From positions 674,856 to 738,855 of the forward strand of contig MU008176.1 in assembly GCA_010909165.1 (NCBI GenBank): DNA of 64,000 bases, in the 5' to 3' direction. The notes under the pieces were generated by a model. The model had not been told where the DNA came from, did not search any database, and saw only the letters and a program-made list of their open reading frames with translations. Numbering within the stretch: position 1 is the stretch's first letter; each line of letters opens with the position of its first letter. Shown here piece by piece: positions 12,651 to 23,770 of the stretch. The position numbers and the translations under genes are program-made. The DNA is from Anthoceros angustus (Eukaryota > Streptophyta > Anthocerotopsida > Anthocerotales > Anthocerotaceae).

Positions 12651-13960
12651 GCATCCGGAGATGGATGGAAACAGGGTGGGCCTTGGCCGTGCCTACTCCG
12701 GCGAGGGATGGAGAGAGGAGGAACCCATGCTACCGGCACATAGATTGTGGCATGTCGTTTGAGTAACGGATGGGGCAAAACCATGCCAAGTGGGCATTAA
12801 AGTATTTCCAAACAAACAAGCACGATCCAATGGCGGAATGTGCCAATACCCAAGTGTGGGAATGGTCGAGGAAGTCGATGATTATCGTTAAAATGGAGTA
12901 ATGGGGGCATTGAGAGCGCCATTTGGGCAATATCATACATCACGAGTAACGCACAACGTAACCAATGGGACATGAAAATTGCTCCAACCGTCGAGGTTGT
13001 GGTCGAAAATGTTGTGATTATGGGCAAGTAAGTAGTGTGCTACGGTCCAGCGTGAAATGACCACCGCCGCCTTTGCAAAACAAGCTTTTTCAAAATGGCT
13101 CTTGAATGCGCATAGGACTCATGGCGCCTTTCACCGAGAGGAAGCCTTCACCATGGAACGGCGGTGGACAACCGTTCACAAGGTGGAGTATGGCCACCGA
13201 GGCTTGCCGGCGAGTCGCGTATGAAGGCGCCGCGAACACCACGCCGGCCGACGGCCGACGACGATGGACCGATCCGGGTGGGGAGGATGGGGGCAACCGC
13301 GGCCGTTTCGCCATCCACCGCACCCGTGCCTCCATTCGTACATGACATCAAGAAGCGGCATCCTCATCAAGACGAAGGTAAGAGGCGGGCGAGATGGTCA
13401 ACAGGAGTTGATTTTGACGACGCCGAGATCTCGAACCTCCCAGCGCGAGTTGGAGCATTGCGTGAATTGAACGACATAGAGGAGGAGCTATTTACGTCGG
13501 ATGAGGTTGGTTGTCGCGACTCGATTTAACGGCAAGTGATGCCGGCAAAGTGTGCACAAGTGCACACTTTGACATGTGACGCCGCAAAGTGCACACGACA
13601 TAATATTTGAAGCGGTGAATATACACCAAGCGGCTCGAGGGTATTTAAACTCGGGAAGGGTGTTTTTGATGGTTGTGAATACACCTTTTGGGATGTAATT
13701 GCCAAATTGCAAAAAGGTTTAACTCATAGTCATGGCATCTTCCTTTCCACTGCACCACTAGTAGAACGGTGGTACCGTTTCGCAGCATGCGACTTACGAG
13801 GAATAATACCCATGTGGCTCCCCATCCTTGCGGGTGCAAAATACTTGCCTGTGATTTTCGTGCCATTCATTCCAATCATTGAAACAAGAGAGCGATGACC
13901 GTGTTTGAAATCATATTCTCGAACTAAGGAGTGCCATCCGCCCGGTCTTTGAAATAATGT
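12651..13960. repeat. Non-coding CACTA flank, copy II
   Basis: Second copy of the 10,441-11,829 segment, with the same block order and variable joints. It ends in a block (about 13,930-14,390) that recurs at about 15,560-16,015. Confidence 0.65.
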
Positions 13961-16015
13961 TGTAGCAACGTGAACCGTTGTAGTGGCATGGGCCGGCATG
14001 CGCCATCGTCAACCGGAATGCCGGCCGACCCGGTGGAGTTGGATCAAGTTTACATCAACATTGATAGCGTCATTATTGGATCATGATTACGACATGCTGG
14101 TGGATTGTGAAACGATCAATGCTCACCAACGCCTAAATCGTCATATCTGATGGGGGTTTTCACTAGTGAAAGGCAACCATACATGTCGGGATGGTATTGC
14201 GGACGGAGCATGTCCACAATAGAAGGCGAGGTTTGGAAGGAACTCAATGCCGCATGATGTCACACGTTGTCTTAACAAAGCAGTTTCAAGAGAAAGTAAT
14301 ATATTGTCGGCATGTTATCATGAAACTATAATCCGATCGCATGTTATCATGAAACTAGGTGCGGAGTTGTTCCACACTTATTCCCAAACAAACAAGCATG
14401 ATCCTGGCGGAATGTGCCAATACCCAAGTGACGTGGGAATGGTCGAGGAAGTCGATGATTACTGTTAAAATGGAGTAATGGGGGCATTGAGAGCGCTGCG
14501 CCATTTGGGCAATATCATACATCACGAGTAACGCACAACGTAACCAATGGGACATGAAAATTGCTCCACACCGCCGAGGTTGTGGTCGAAAATGTTGTGA
14601 TTATGGGGGCGCAGTGCACATACGGTCCCGCCGACAGAAATGACCACCACCGGGCCTTTGCAAAACAAGCTTTTTCAAAATGGGCCTCAATGCGCATACC
14701 GGACTCATGGCCCGCGCCACCCGAGAGGAAGCCATTGCCTTCAAAGATGGAACGGCGGTGGACAACGTTCTAAGGTGGAGAGTATGGCGGTGAGGCTTGC
14801 CGGCGAGTCGCGTATGGGCGCCGCGAACACCACGCGGCGCGCCGACGGCCGACGACGATGGACCGATCGGGGGAGGATGGGGGCAACCGGCCTCGGTGTC
14901 GCCATCCATCCGCACCGGGTCTTCATTCGACATCGGCGACCAAGAAGCGGCCTCATCAAGACGGCCGGTGGTAAGAGGCGAGGGCTAGATGGTCGAACAG
15001 GAGTTGATTTTGACGACGCCGAGATCTCGAACCTCCCACCCGACGGATGCGGAGTTGGAGCATTGCGTGCAAGAATTGAACGACATAGAGGAGGAGCTAT
15101 TTACGTCGGATGAGGTTGGTTGTCGCGGACTCGATTTAACGGCAAGTGATGCCGGCAAAGTGCATTGCGCACACTTTGCCGCAAGTGACGCCGCAAAGTG
15201 TGCACACGTAATAAAGATAATATTTGAAGCACCAATATACACCAAGCGGCTCGAGGGTATTTAAAACCGAAGGGTGTTTTTGATGGTTGCTCAATACCCT
15301 TTGGATGTAATTGCCAAATTGAAAAACGGGTTTAACTCATAGTCATGGCATCTTCCTTTCCACCAGACCACTAGTAGAACGGTGGTACCGTTTTCGCAGC
15401 ATGCGACTTACGAGGAATAATACCCATGTGGGCTCCCCATCCTTGCGGGTGCAAAATACTTGCCTCCGTGATTTTCTGGTGCCATTCATTCCAATCATTG
15501 TGAAACAGTAGCGGCGATGACTGTGTTTGAAATCATATTCCTGGAACTAAGGAGTGCCATCTGCCCGGTCTTTGAAATAATGTTGTAACGCGTGAACGCC
15601 GTGGTGGCATGGGCGCCGCATGCCGCGCCTACGCCCAACCTAATGCCTACCACCGTGGAGTTGGATCAAGTACATCAACATTGATAGCCATTATTGGATC
15701 ATGACGACATGCACTGGTGGATTGTGAAACAAGAAATCAATGCTCACCAACGCCTAAATGCGCATATATGCAAGGGTTTTCACTAGTGAAAGGCAACCAT
15801 ACATGCCGGATGGTACTGCTCGACAAGCATGTCCACAATAGAGAAGGCGAGGTTTGGAAGGAACTCAATGCCGGCATGATGTCACACGCTTGTCTTAACA
15901 AAACAGATTTCAAGAGAAAGTAATATATTGTCGCGGCATGTTATCATGAAACTATAATCCAGTCGCGGCATGTTATCATGATCGTAGGTGCGGAGTTCTT
16001 CCACACTTATTCCCA
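13961..16015. repeat. CACTA flank copy III with paired terminal blocks
   Basis: About 14,385-15,600 is the third copy of the CACTA flank. The blocks 13,961-14,384 and 15,601-16,015 match each other, sharing words such as CACTAGTGAAAGGCAACCAT and GGCATGATGTCACACG-like runs. Their variable joints contain GGCATGC and GCCGGC palindromic words, for example around 13,990 and 15,610. No coding domain is seen. Confidence 0.6.
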
Positions 16016-16033
16016 AACCCAAAACTAATGACA

Positions 16034-16684
16034 TTACTCCTCGCCTGAATCGAGACCCTCACCCCCTCCTTCAATGACGTCATTACCATCATTGTCACTC
16101 TCCATCGCCTCATTGGAAGTGCATGGCTGGAGGTGCATTCGGAGAGCACTCAGCTTTTCCTTTATAGCTTTTTTATCCGCTGCGTACAGATGTTTCCTGG
16201 AAGTTAGTTTAAAACCATAGTATACTATAACGGTTTTCTGCACAAACAACTTTTGGATGTTTGGAGGTCTTTGCTCTTTCCCTGCTTTTCTTTTCGCAGG
16301 TGGCTCTCTGTCCATTTCACTCCTCAGTAAATACTCCCCAACATATTTGCCCTCGTAAGCATCGGTGTGGTCCGTTCGCCACCAGTGCACAAGTATATAG
16401 GGTTCGGGTGCCGCGAGATGGACATTAACAACCTTCGCTACCCAGAACGCCCTGTTATGTGTGTCGCCTTCACACGGCGTCACAATGAACATTCCTTTCT
16501 CTATCTCCAGGATATTGCCATTCATCCTCTCCATTTCCTCCTCCTGGCGTTCGATACTTTGATAGGCCCCCAGGTACATGGCCCTTTGTGGTATTTCGCA
16601 ACAAAGCCTCATCCAATCTTCATTAGATCTGCATTGGAGGAACGTGTGCCTCGTACCATCTCCGGGGTTATGGGACAAGTCCAA
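16034..16684 (-). pseudogene. C-terminal part of DUF7869-like transposon protein
   Basis: Open frame of 216 codons and the longest plausible frame in the element. It contains a FWVAKVVNVHL...YILVHWWRTDHTDAYEGKY stretch that resembles the C-terminal domain of IDGMDQ/DUF7869-type transposon proteins (family resemblance from memory, not searched). This is followed by a lysine-rich segment and an acidic tail ending DSGEE. It lies downstream, on the same strand, of the IDGMDQ block at 17,401-17,775. It could be the intact last exon of an element or a fossil; the upstream parts are frame-broken, so I call a pseudogene. Confidence 0.55.
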
Positions 16685-17400
16685 TGTTATGGTCTACTAT
16701 ATTTGCGATTTCAACTTGATCATTCCAATCGTCCACCATTCTTCCTCCGCAGAGTCAAATAAGTTGGTAGCTTTATCAATCCTTTCTTCAAGTGATCCAC
16801 GCCTTCACGTGCGTTAAGACCGCCTCACTTCCCTTTTGTCTTTTGCCCGTAGTGCCATCAAAGTCGGGCCGATGGGCCTCGAACATGAGACAAAACTCCA
16901 GCCCATCTTGATTCCCACAATGGCGAGGTAGAGTGCCTTCGAATGCATTACCTTTCCGCCGACTTTGTCTTCCGTGTGATTTTGAACGGTGTTGAAATGA
17001 TAGGTTGTTCAACTTCCGCACTGTGTGTATTTCCGGTCAATCCTGCTCCTATAGGCCACACGAATGACCAAGTCGGCAACCTCATCAACACAATTACCTC
17101 GGATTTGGCGTGAATGACTCTCAAAATTTCTTGCATTGTAGGCGGGGACCGCCTCTTTATGCTTTAAATGCTTGGAGAAACAAGAGAACATTTGATCTAC
17201 TCCGGTCGTGTATGCCCGACAAGAAGGAAACCAACCTTCACTTTCTCAAACGTCCCGAGTTCCACAAGCATGTTCAAATACGCAAATAAAAGCTGGTTCT
17301 TGTTCTCCCTACATGTGTTGTCCAATGTAGATATAACACCTTGGGAAGTAATCCTGCATAGGTATGTATAACATCTGGATAATGGTTATTGTCGTTTGCA
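16685..17400 (-). pseudogene. Central, frame-broken part of the same element
   Basis: Short minus-strand frames lie in the expected order between the IDGMDQ block and the C-terminal block. One at about 16,790-17,021 contains LEFCLMFEAHRPDFDG, the other (about 17,009-17,191) HSRQIRGNCVDEV and SRIDRKYTQC. The breaks may be frameshifts or unrecognised introns. Confidence 0.4.
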
Positions 17401-17775
17401 TCATTTGCTAAATTTGCATAATGCAGATAGGTTGAATGTGTAGTTATGTATCATGCAGCCCACCACATGTCTGTGATTCGACTCTCCTCTTTCAAGTCCT
17501 TGGGCCACCTCAAAATATGTGGGAGTGAAGTTTTCTTGGTCCATACCGTCGATTGATAACAACATATATTTATGAGGCTCCTTGTAAGATTTTGAGCGAT
17601 GCTTGGTCAACTTCTTCCTTTCCTCCATCAATCGTATCGATGCTTGTTCGATGCCTCTTGGTACAAGGTCGCGCATCGAACAATACGGTCGAGATATGGC
17701 CAACCATGAAATATACCAAAAGAAGCTATCGATGATTGGACCCAATCGAATGTTATATGCCATCTGCTGTTGCAC
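17401..17775 (-). pseudogene. IDGMDQ block of DUF7869-like transposon protein, copy 1
   Basis: Frame of 124 codons containing ERKKLTKHRSKSYKEP then KYMLLSIDGMDQENFTP and a VVGCMIHNYTF stretch. The I-D-G-M-D-Q motif preceded by an H-R...Y...P segment and followed by a V-x-G-x-I-x-H element is typical of a widespread group of transposon-derived eukaryotic proteins (DUF7869-like). The acidic residues of the motif would belong to a nuclease-like core; this is inference. The upstream part of the same protein lies beyond an inserted palindrome array (17,830-18,540). Confidence 0.65.
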
Positions 17776-17829
17776 AAAATCAAAGTAAATGACATTGAAT
17801 AGAGATCAATAACGGCGGCATATATACTA

Positions 17830-18540
17830 AACATGGGCGGCGGCAACCCGGCGTTCATGCGTAGTCGCATGCCGGCACTTATCGCTTCCACCGCTGGCAC
17901 CATACCACATGGGAGGCGACGGAATGTGCCGGCGGGGTGACGGCGAATCACGAACAGGCCATTGCATGTGCGATAAGCGGCATGCCGGCATGCTTCAAGA
18001 TGGCGCATGGCGCCGCATGCGCCATGCCCCTCTTCATGCAGGGGCGCGGCATGCGGCGCCACTGTACATTGGGGCCGGCATGGCGGCGACCCTCGCCTTA
18101 CTTTAGAGCCCGGCCGCTAAGAATGTGAGCATGTGCGAGGCATGCCGCCGCCGCCTTGCTTGTGGCCTCGGGCGCATGGCGCCGGCATGCGGCGCCGCAT
18201 GCCGGCATGCCGAGTTAGCGCCTCATGCCGCCTCTATGCCACGAAGATGGCGCATGGGCGCGGCATGCGGCGCCCATATGCCCGACCAGTGCAGGCGGGC
18301 GCGGCATGGCGCCCTCGCCATCGAGGCGCATGGGCGGCATGCGCCATGCGCCTTGAAGCATGGAGCACCTCGCGTCACAAGCCCATGCGCCATACGGTGG
18401 AGCATCACGGTTCATGTTGCTGTGCCCATCCGGCTGCAGACCATCTCCGCGGCATCTCGCCGCCATTCGCCATCGAAGAGGGCGCATGCGCCGCGCCATG
18501 CGCCTTGAAGCATGGAGCACCTCGCAGCCATGCCGCGCCA
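17830..18540. repeat. GCATGC/GGCGCC palindrome array 1
   Basis: Dense array of short self-complementary words (GCATGC, GGCGCC, GCCGGC, CCATGG) in combinations such as GCATGCCGGCATGC, interspersed with anchor words such as TTGAAGCATGGAGCACCTCG (about 18,352 and 18,505). It contains an internal duplication: about 18,395-18,460 recurs at about 18,548-18,615. It lies between the two halves of a DUF7869-like gene and has a counterpart at the same relative place in the second element copy. The absence of stop codons gives long chance frames on both strands, rich in A, R, H and M. Confidence 0.75.
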
Positions 18541-18557
18541 TGCGCCATACCGGAGCA

Positions 18558-19316
18558 TCACGGTTCATGTTGCTGTGCCCATCCGGCTGCAGACCATCTC
18601 CGCGGCATCTCGCCGCCATTGCGCCATGCAGTCCATCCCACAAACTCCATCTTTTCCGTGCATTTCAACAACTCGGAAAACCAATTACGGAGGAGGGGCC
18701 TACCTTGGTCACTTCCGACATCGGTGCCCGTATGTTGCACTTCAACCCGCGCTAATGAACAAGTTGAGAACTTGGACTTTGGTATCTTAACACGCTTGAA
18801 ATTCGAGCCCACAACCGCAAGAAGTATGCATATGAAACAAAACGTAGTCCTTTCGCTCCATTCCAATCTTGTCTTGTCCACAACTCGAGTCGTGAAAGTG
18901 TCTGGTAGGTTATATACCTCCACATTCGGCAACCGCTCTGCTAAGTGGAGGAAAGTGGAGTCCATCCAGGCAATTGCACCCAAAGCATGGGAGGATTGCA
19001 CACGAGGGCTAGCCTTGTTCGCATCCCAAGGTGCATCTACAAGGACCCTATGCTTCAACTCCTCGTACCTTGCCGATCCTATGCAGTATACTCGTCTGAA
19101 GGCCTTTAAACAGCATTGCATTGGAACCTGTCCCATGAGGTGAGTATAAACCTTGTCTCTTGTTTTGGCCTGGAAATTAGGACGCACAAGAGACTGCAGA
19201 AAGGTCTCCTGCTCCGGCCGCCCCATCCTCAAGAACCTGTACCGTTGCTCTTGGAAAGCTTCTTTCGTAAACTTGGGGATGCATAGTTTGTTGCAACAAG
19301 GTTTGGAAATCTTCAC
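18558..19316 (-). pseudogene. N-terminal/central block of DUF7869-like transposon protein, copy 1
   Basis: Minus-strand frame of 252 codons. Recognisable features in order: a segment VCLKAFRRVYCIGSAR-like (the frame reads CCLKAFRRVYCIGSARYEEL), then AIAWMDSTFLHLAERLPN and VYNLPDTFTTRVV, then FKRVKIPKSKFSTCSL, a cysteine-containing KIPK motif that in this family precedes the HR...IDGMDQ block. The frame then runs into the palindrome array. Upstream ends lie near 19,330. It is homologous to 20,493-21,229. Confidence 0.6.
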
Positions 19317-19333
19317 CTGATATCTCGCTCTTC

Positions 19334-19801
19334 TTAAGCGAAACGCCGCCGCCGCTTGAACACAAAACCCGCATCAGCTAGGTTGTAATGTCTCAAAATA
19401 GGCTTGGGATGGTATGTGATGGCATTGCCACCCACTCCACCTCGTAATTCGGTGGAGGTGTCTGAAATACATCCCGTCCTCTCCATTGGGAGCTCCCCAT
19501 GTCCACCGCCGGCCACGGGTTGAACAATCCCAGGCTGCGGCGCATGTTCCTTCTTATGCCACGGCGATCCTCCTCTTTCAAGTCCTTGGGCCACCTCAAA
19601 ATATGTGGGAGTGAAGTTTTCTTGGTCCATACCGTCGATTGATAACAACATATATTTATGAGGCTCCTTGTAAGATTTTGAGCGATGCTTGGTCAACTTC
19701 TTCCTTTCCTCCATCAATCGATACGATGCTTGTTCGGCCTCTTGGTACAAGCTCGCATCGAACAATACGGTCGAGATATGGCCAACCATGAAATATACCA
19801 A
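19334..19801 (-). pseudogene. IDGMDQ block of DUF7869-like protein, copy 2
   Basis: Frame of 155 codons with the same ERKKLTKHRSKSYKEP...IDGMDQENFTP sequence as 17,401-17,775, at an offset of about 2,086 bp. Here it is followed by a different tail that includes LQPADAGFVFKRRRR-like sequence also seen near 21,265-21,320. The two copies show that the whole element was duplicated in tandem. Confidence 0.65.
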
Positions 19802-20492
19802 AAGAAGCTATCGATGATTGGACCCAATCGAATGTTATATGTCACAATCGCTGTACAAAATCAAAGTAAATGACATTGAATAGAGATCAATAACGGCGTC
19901 GGCATATATACTAAACATGGGCGGCGGCAACCCGGCGTTCATGCGTAGTGCGCATGCCGGCACTTATGCGGCTTGCTTTTCCGCCGCCTGGCACCATACC
20001 ACATGGGAGATACCGAATGTGCCGACAGTGAGATAATCACAAAGAACACGGCCGTGTTGTTGGGCCGATAAGGCGGCATGCTTCAGTATGGCACGTGGGC
20101 GACGGCATGCCGCGCCATGCCCTCTTCATGCAGGGGCGCGGCATGCCGGCATGCGCCATACTGTGACATTGTGGGGCCGGCATGGCGACCCTCGCCTTAC
20201 TTTAGAGCCCGCTAAGAATGTGAGCGCGAGGCATGCCATCGCCTTGCTTGTGGCGCCCTCGGGCGCATGGCGCCGCATGCCGCGCCCACGCAAGCATGCC
20301 GAGTTAGCGCCTCATGCCGCCGCCTCTATGCCACGAAGATGGCGCATGGGCGCATGCGCCATGCCCGACCAGTGCAGGCGGGCGCGCATGACGACGCCCA
20401 TTCGCCATCGAAGAGGGCGCATGCGCCGCGCCATGCGCCTTGAAGCATGGAGCACCTCGCAGCCATGCCGCGCCATGCGCCATACCGGAGCA
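19802..20492. repeat. GCATGC/GGCGCC palindrome array 2
   Basis: Counterpart of the array at 17,830-18,540, at the same place inside the second element copy. It begins with the same non-palindromic leader (about 19,850-19,960 matches 17,790-17,890) and ends with the same stretch: 20,404-20,594 matches 18,469-18,659 without a visible difference. The middle is shorter and differently arranged. GCATGC, GGCGCC and GCCGGC words dominate. Confidence 0.7.
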
Positions 20493-21229
20493 TCACGGTT
20501 CATGTTGCTGTGCCCATCCGGCTGCAGACCATCTCCGCGGCATCTCGCCGCCATTGCGCCATGCAGTCCATCCCACAAACTCCATCTTTTCCGTACTCAG
20601 CCGTTTCAACAACTCGGAAAACCAATTACGGAGGAGGGGCCTACCTTGGTCACTTCCGACATCGGTGCCCGTATGTTGCACTTCAACCTCAGATAATGAA
20701 CAAGTTGAGAACTTGGACTTTGGTATCTTAACACGCTTGAAATTCTGAGCCCACAACCGCAAGAAGTATGCATATGAAACAAACCGTAGTCCTTTGCTCC
20801 ATTCCAATCTTGTACTGTGTCCACAACTCGAGTCGCGTGAAAGTGTCTGGTAGGTTATATACCTCCACATTCGCAACCGCCTGCTAAGTGGAGGAAAGTG
20901 GAGTCCATCCAGGCAATTGCACCCAAAGCATGGGAGGATTGCACACGAGGGCTAGCCTTGTTCGCATCCCAAGGTGCATCTACAAGGACCCTATGCTTCA
21001 ACTCGTACCTTGCCGATCCTATGCAAGATACTCTCAAGGCCTTTAAACAAAGATTGCATTGGAACTGTCCCATGAGGTGAGTATAAACCTTGTCTCTTGT
21101 TTTGGCCTCGGAAATTAGGACGCACAAGAGACTGCAGAAGGTCTCCTGCTCCGGCCGCCCCATCCTCAAGAACTCACTGCTGTTTTGGAAAGCTTCGTAA
21201 ACTTGGGGATGCATAGTTTGTTGCAACAA
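20493..21229 (-). pseudogene. N-terminal/central block of DUF7869-like protein, copy 2
   Basis: Two overlapping minus frames (21,229-20,855 and 20,876-20,493) together match 19,316-18,558: CLKALRVSCIGSARYELK, AIAWMDSTFLHLA, then FKRVKIPKSKFSTCSL. At least one frameshift separates them. The parallel of the two copies confirms element order A (KIPK block), palindrome array, B (IDGMDQ block). Confidence 0.6.
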
Positions 21230-21640
21230 GGTTTGGAAATCTTCCGCAGATCTCCTCGCTCTTCTTAAGCGAAACGCCGCCGCTTGAACACAAAACCCGC
21301 ATCGCTAGGTTGTAGTGTCTCGCAAATAGGCTTGGGATGGTATGTGATGGCATTGCCACCCACTCCTCGTAATTCGTGGAGGTGTCTCAAAATACATCCC
21401 GCCCTCTCCATTGGGAGCTCCCCATGTCCACCGCCGGTCACAGGGTTGAACAATCCTTCGGCCGCATCTGTTCCTTCTTGTCTGCTACGGGCGATCCTCC
21501 TCGCACCATGACTTTTTTGCATGGCTGAGTACATGTTCAAGTTCCTTGAAGTTGGGGGTACATATTGGGGCATACGGGAATGCTGGTGAGTCCTTCGCCA
21601 CCAGGACCTACACCAAGCACAACATAGCATTACGGATCGG
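21230..21640 (-). repeat. Upstream fragment shared by both element copies
   Basis: Matches 19,317-19,560, including the words GGGATGGTATGTGATGGCAT and TCTCCATTGGGAGCTCCCCA. It is probably the 5' part of the upstream element copy. No intact frame. Confidence 0.5.
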
Positions 21641-23770
21641 AACACATGACACCACATTGACCGACAAATTAGCAGAGAACTTCGCAAAGATGTGACAACA
21701 ATGAATGTGAATCCCTACTCGATGGCGCGCATGCCGGCATGCTTCAAGATGGCACTGCCCATTCCGGTCGTGGGTGCCGGTAGTGCTTGCCTCTCTTCGA
21801 GTGGAATCAAGTACTCTCATGAACTCGGAAGCATCATCTCCTTCCCGCACTTCATCTCCGGAGCAGGACTCAACATGTTCACAGAATGCCAATTGAACGC
21901 AAGCTAGGCGGCGAGATAATGCTCACCAAGCAGCTGAACAAAAGCATTACCTCGGCCGCCTCTTCAGAGTGCGTGGCCTGCAGCATGGTTGCGATGTTGT
22001 AGCTCGAAGGCTGCCGCCGGCTCCAATCGTCCTCCACAGGACTCCACTGAGCTTCGGCTCTTTGTTCATCCCCGTCATCAAAAGAGTCGGAAGGTCGTTA
22101 AAATAGGAAATGAGTGATTTGAGAATCCTACACAGATACGCTACAGCCAATGTGCTCTTGCCAGAACTAATGACGGCCGCAAAAAAGCAATGCCGCATGG
22201 TACGTCAGGACCGCTTCATTTATTCAAAACGACGGCTGGATCATTAGGGTGACTCGGGCGTGATGAACGCGGGCTTCTTAAGGTGCAGTTCCCGATTAGG
22301 GTTTAATGAGAGCCGCACAGCTGTCCTCCTCAGTTTCCAAGCCCGAGTTACAGGAATACGCACCGGCAGACAACGGGCGTAACGGAGGCTGTCGCGTGGA
22401 ACATTTGGTGTTTGAGGCTGGCGTATGCGGCTGGAATTCTCGCGTGGACGCCATCGCCGCAAGCTCCCCAACGTTTTCTCGGACGTGCTCATTGACGGAG
22501 AGGTGTCTTTCTTCCCAAAGTGGATTTGGTCCTCAAGTTCTGGATTTGATGATGCTTGTTGGGCGCAGGACATGGCGAGGAGGAGGAACAAAAGGACTGC
22601 CGGACATTGGACCGCCACATGGTGCCCCTCGAGAAGCCCAAGGCGTAAGAAAGGAAAGAAAGCAGAAGGATGGTTGCGTAGAAGATCCACAGTTGGTGCG
22701 GCTCTGTGGGAGCCAATCATTACGGACGAACACATGACACCACATTGACCGACAAATTAGCAAAGAACTTCGCAAAGATGTGACAACAATGAATGCGAAT
22801 CCCTACTCGGGTCATGAAGGAAGATGAAACAGCCCGCCCATTCCGGTCGTGGGTGCCACTGCTAGCCTCTCTTCGAGTGGAATCAAGTACTCTCATGAAC
22901 TCGGAAGCATCATCTCCTTCCCGCACTTCATCTCCGAACAGACTCAACATGTTCTTTTTGTGAATGCCAATTGAACGCAAGCTAGGCGATGATAATGCTC
23001 ACCAAGCAAAAAGCATTACCTCGGCCGCCTCTTGAGTGCGTGGCCTGCAAGATGCATGGTTGCGATGTTGTTGGGCGCCCGCCACGGCCCAATCGCCTCC
23101 ACAGGACTCCAATGAGCTCTTTGTTCATCCCCGCCATCAAAAGAGTCAAGGTCGTTAAAATAGGAAATGAGTGATTTGAGAATCCTACACGATACGCTTA
23201 CGCCAATGTGCTCTTGCGGAACTAATGACGGCCGCAAAAAGCAATGCCGCATGGTACGCCAGACGCTTCATTTATTCAAAACGACTACCGGATCATTAGG
23301 GTGACTCGCGTGATGAACGCGGGTTTCTTAAGGTCGCCCCAATTAGGGTTTAATGAGAGCCGCATACCGCCCTCCTCGCCCCAAGCCCGAGTTACGTGAA
23401 TACGCACCGCGCATAACAGAAGAGGCTCGGTCCGCGTGGAACATTTGGTGTTTGAGGCACAACGGCGATCGAATTCTCGCGAGGACGCCATCGCCGCAAG
23501 CTCCCCAACGCTTTCTGGACGTGCTCATCGACGGAGGTGTCTTTCTTCCCAAAGTGGATTTGGTCCTCAAGTTCTGGATTTGATGATGCTTGTTGGGCGC
23601 AGGACATGGCGAGCGGGCCAAAAAGGACTGCGGACATTGGACCGCCACATGGTGCCCCATCGAGAAGCCCAAGGCGTAAGAAAGGAAAGAAAGCAGAAGG
23701 ATGCGTTGTCAGAAGATCCACCCGATGATTGCGGTCTGGCTGTGGGAGCCAATCATTGCAACCGGAGGAG
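21641..23770. repeat. Tandem pair of ~1.05-1.09-kb units, unrecognised element
   Basis: The word ACACCACATTGACCGACAAA occurs at about 21,649 and 22,738, and GTTTAATGAGAGCCGCA at about 22,299 and 23,348. The stretch is therefore two tandem units with offsets of about 1,089 and 1,047 bp. The largest frames (for example 22,425-22,748 on plus and 22,720-22,980 on minus) show no family I recognise. They include an acidic stretch SGDEVREGDDASEFMRVLDS on the minus strand, conserved in both units. Confidence 0.65.
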
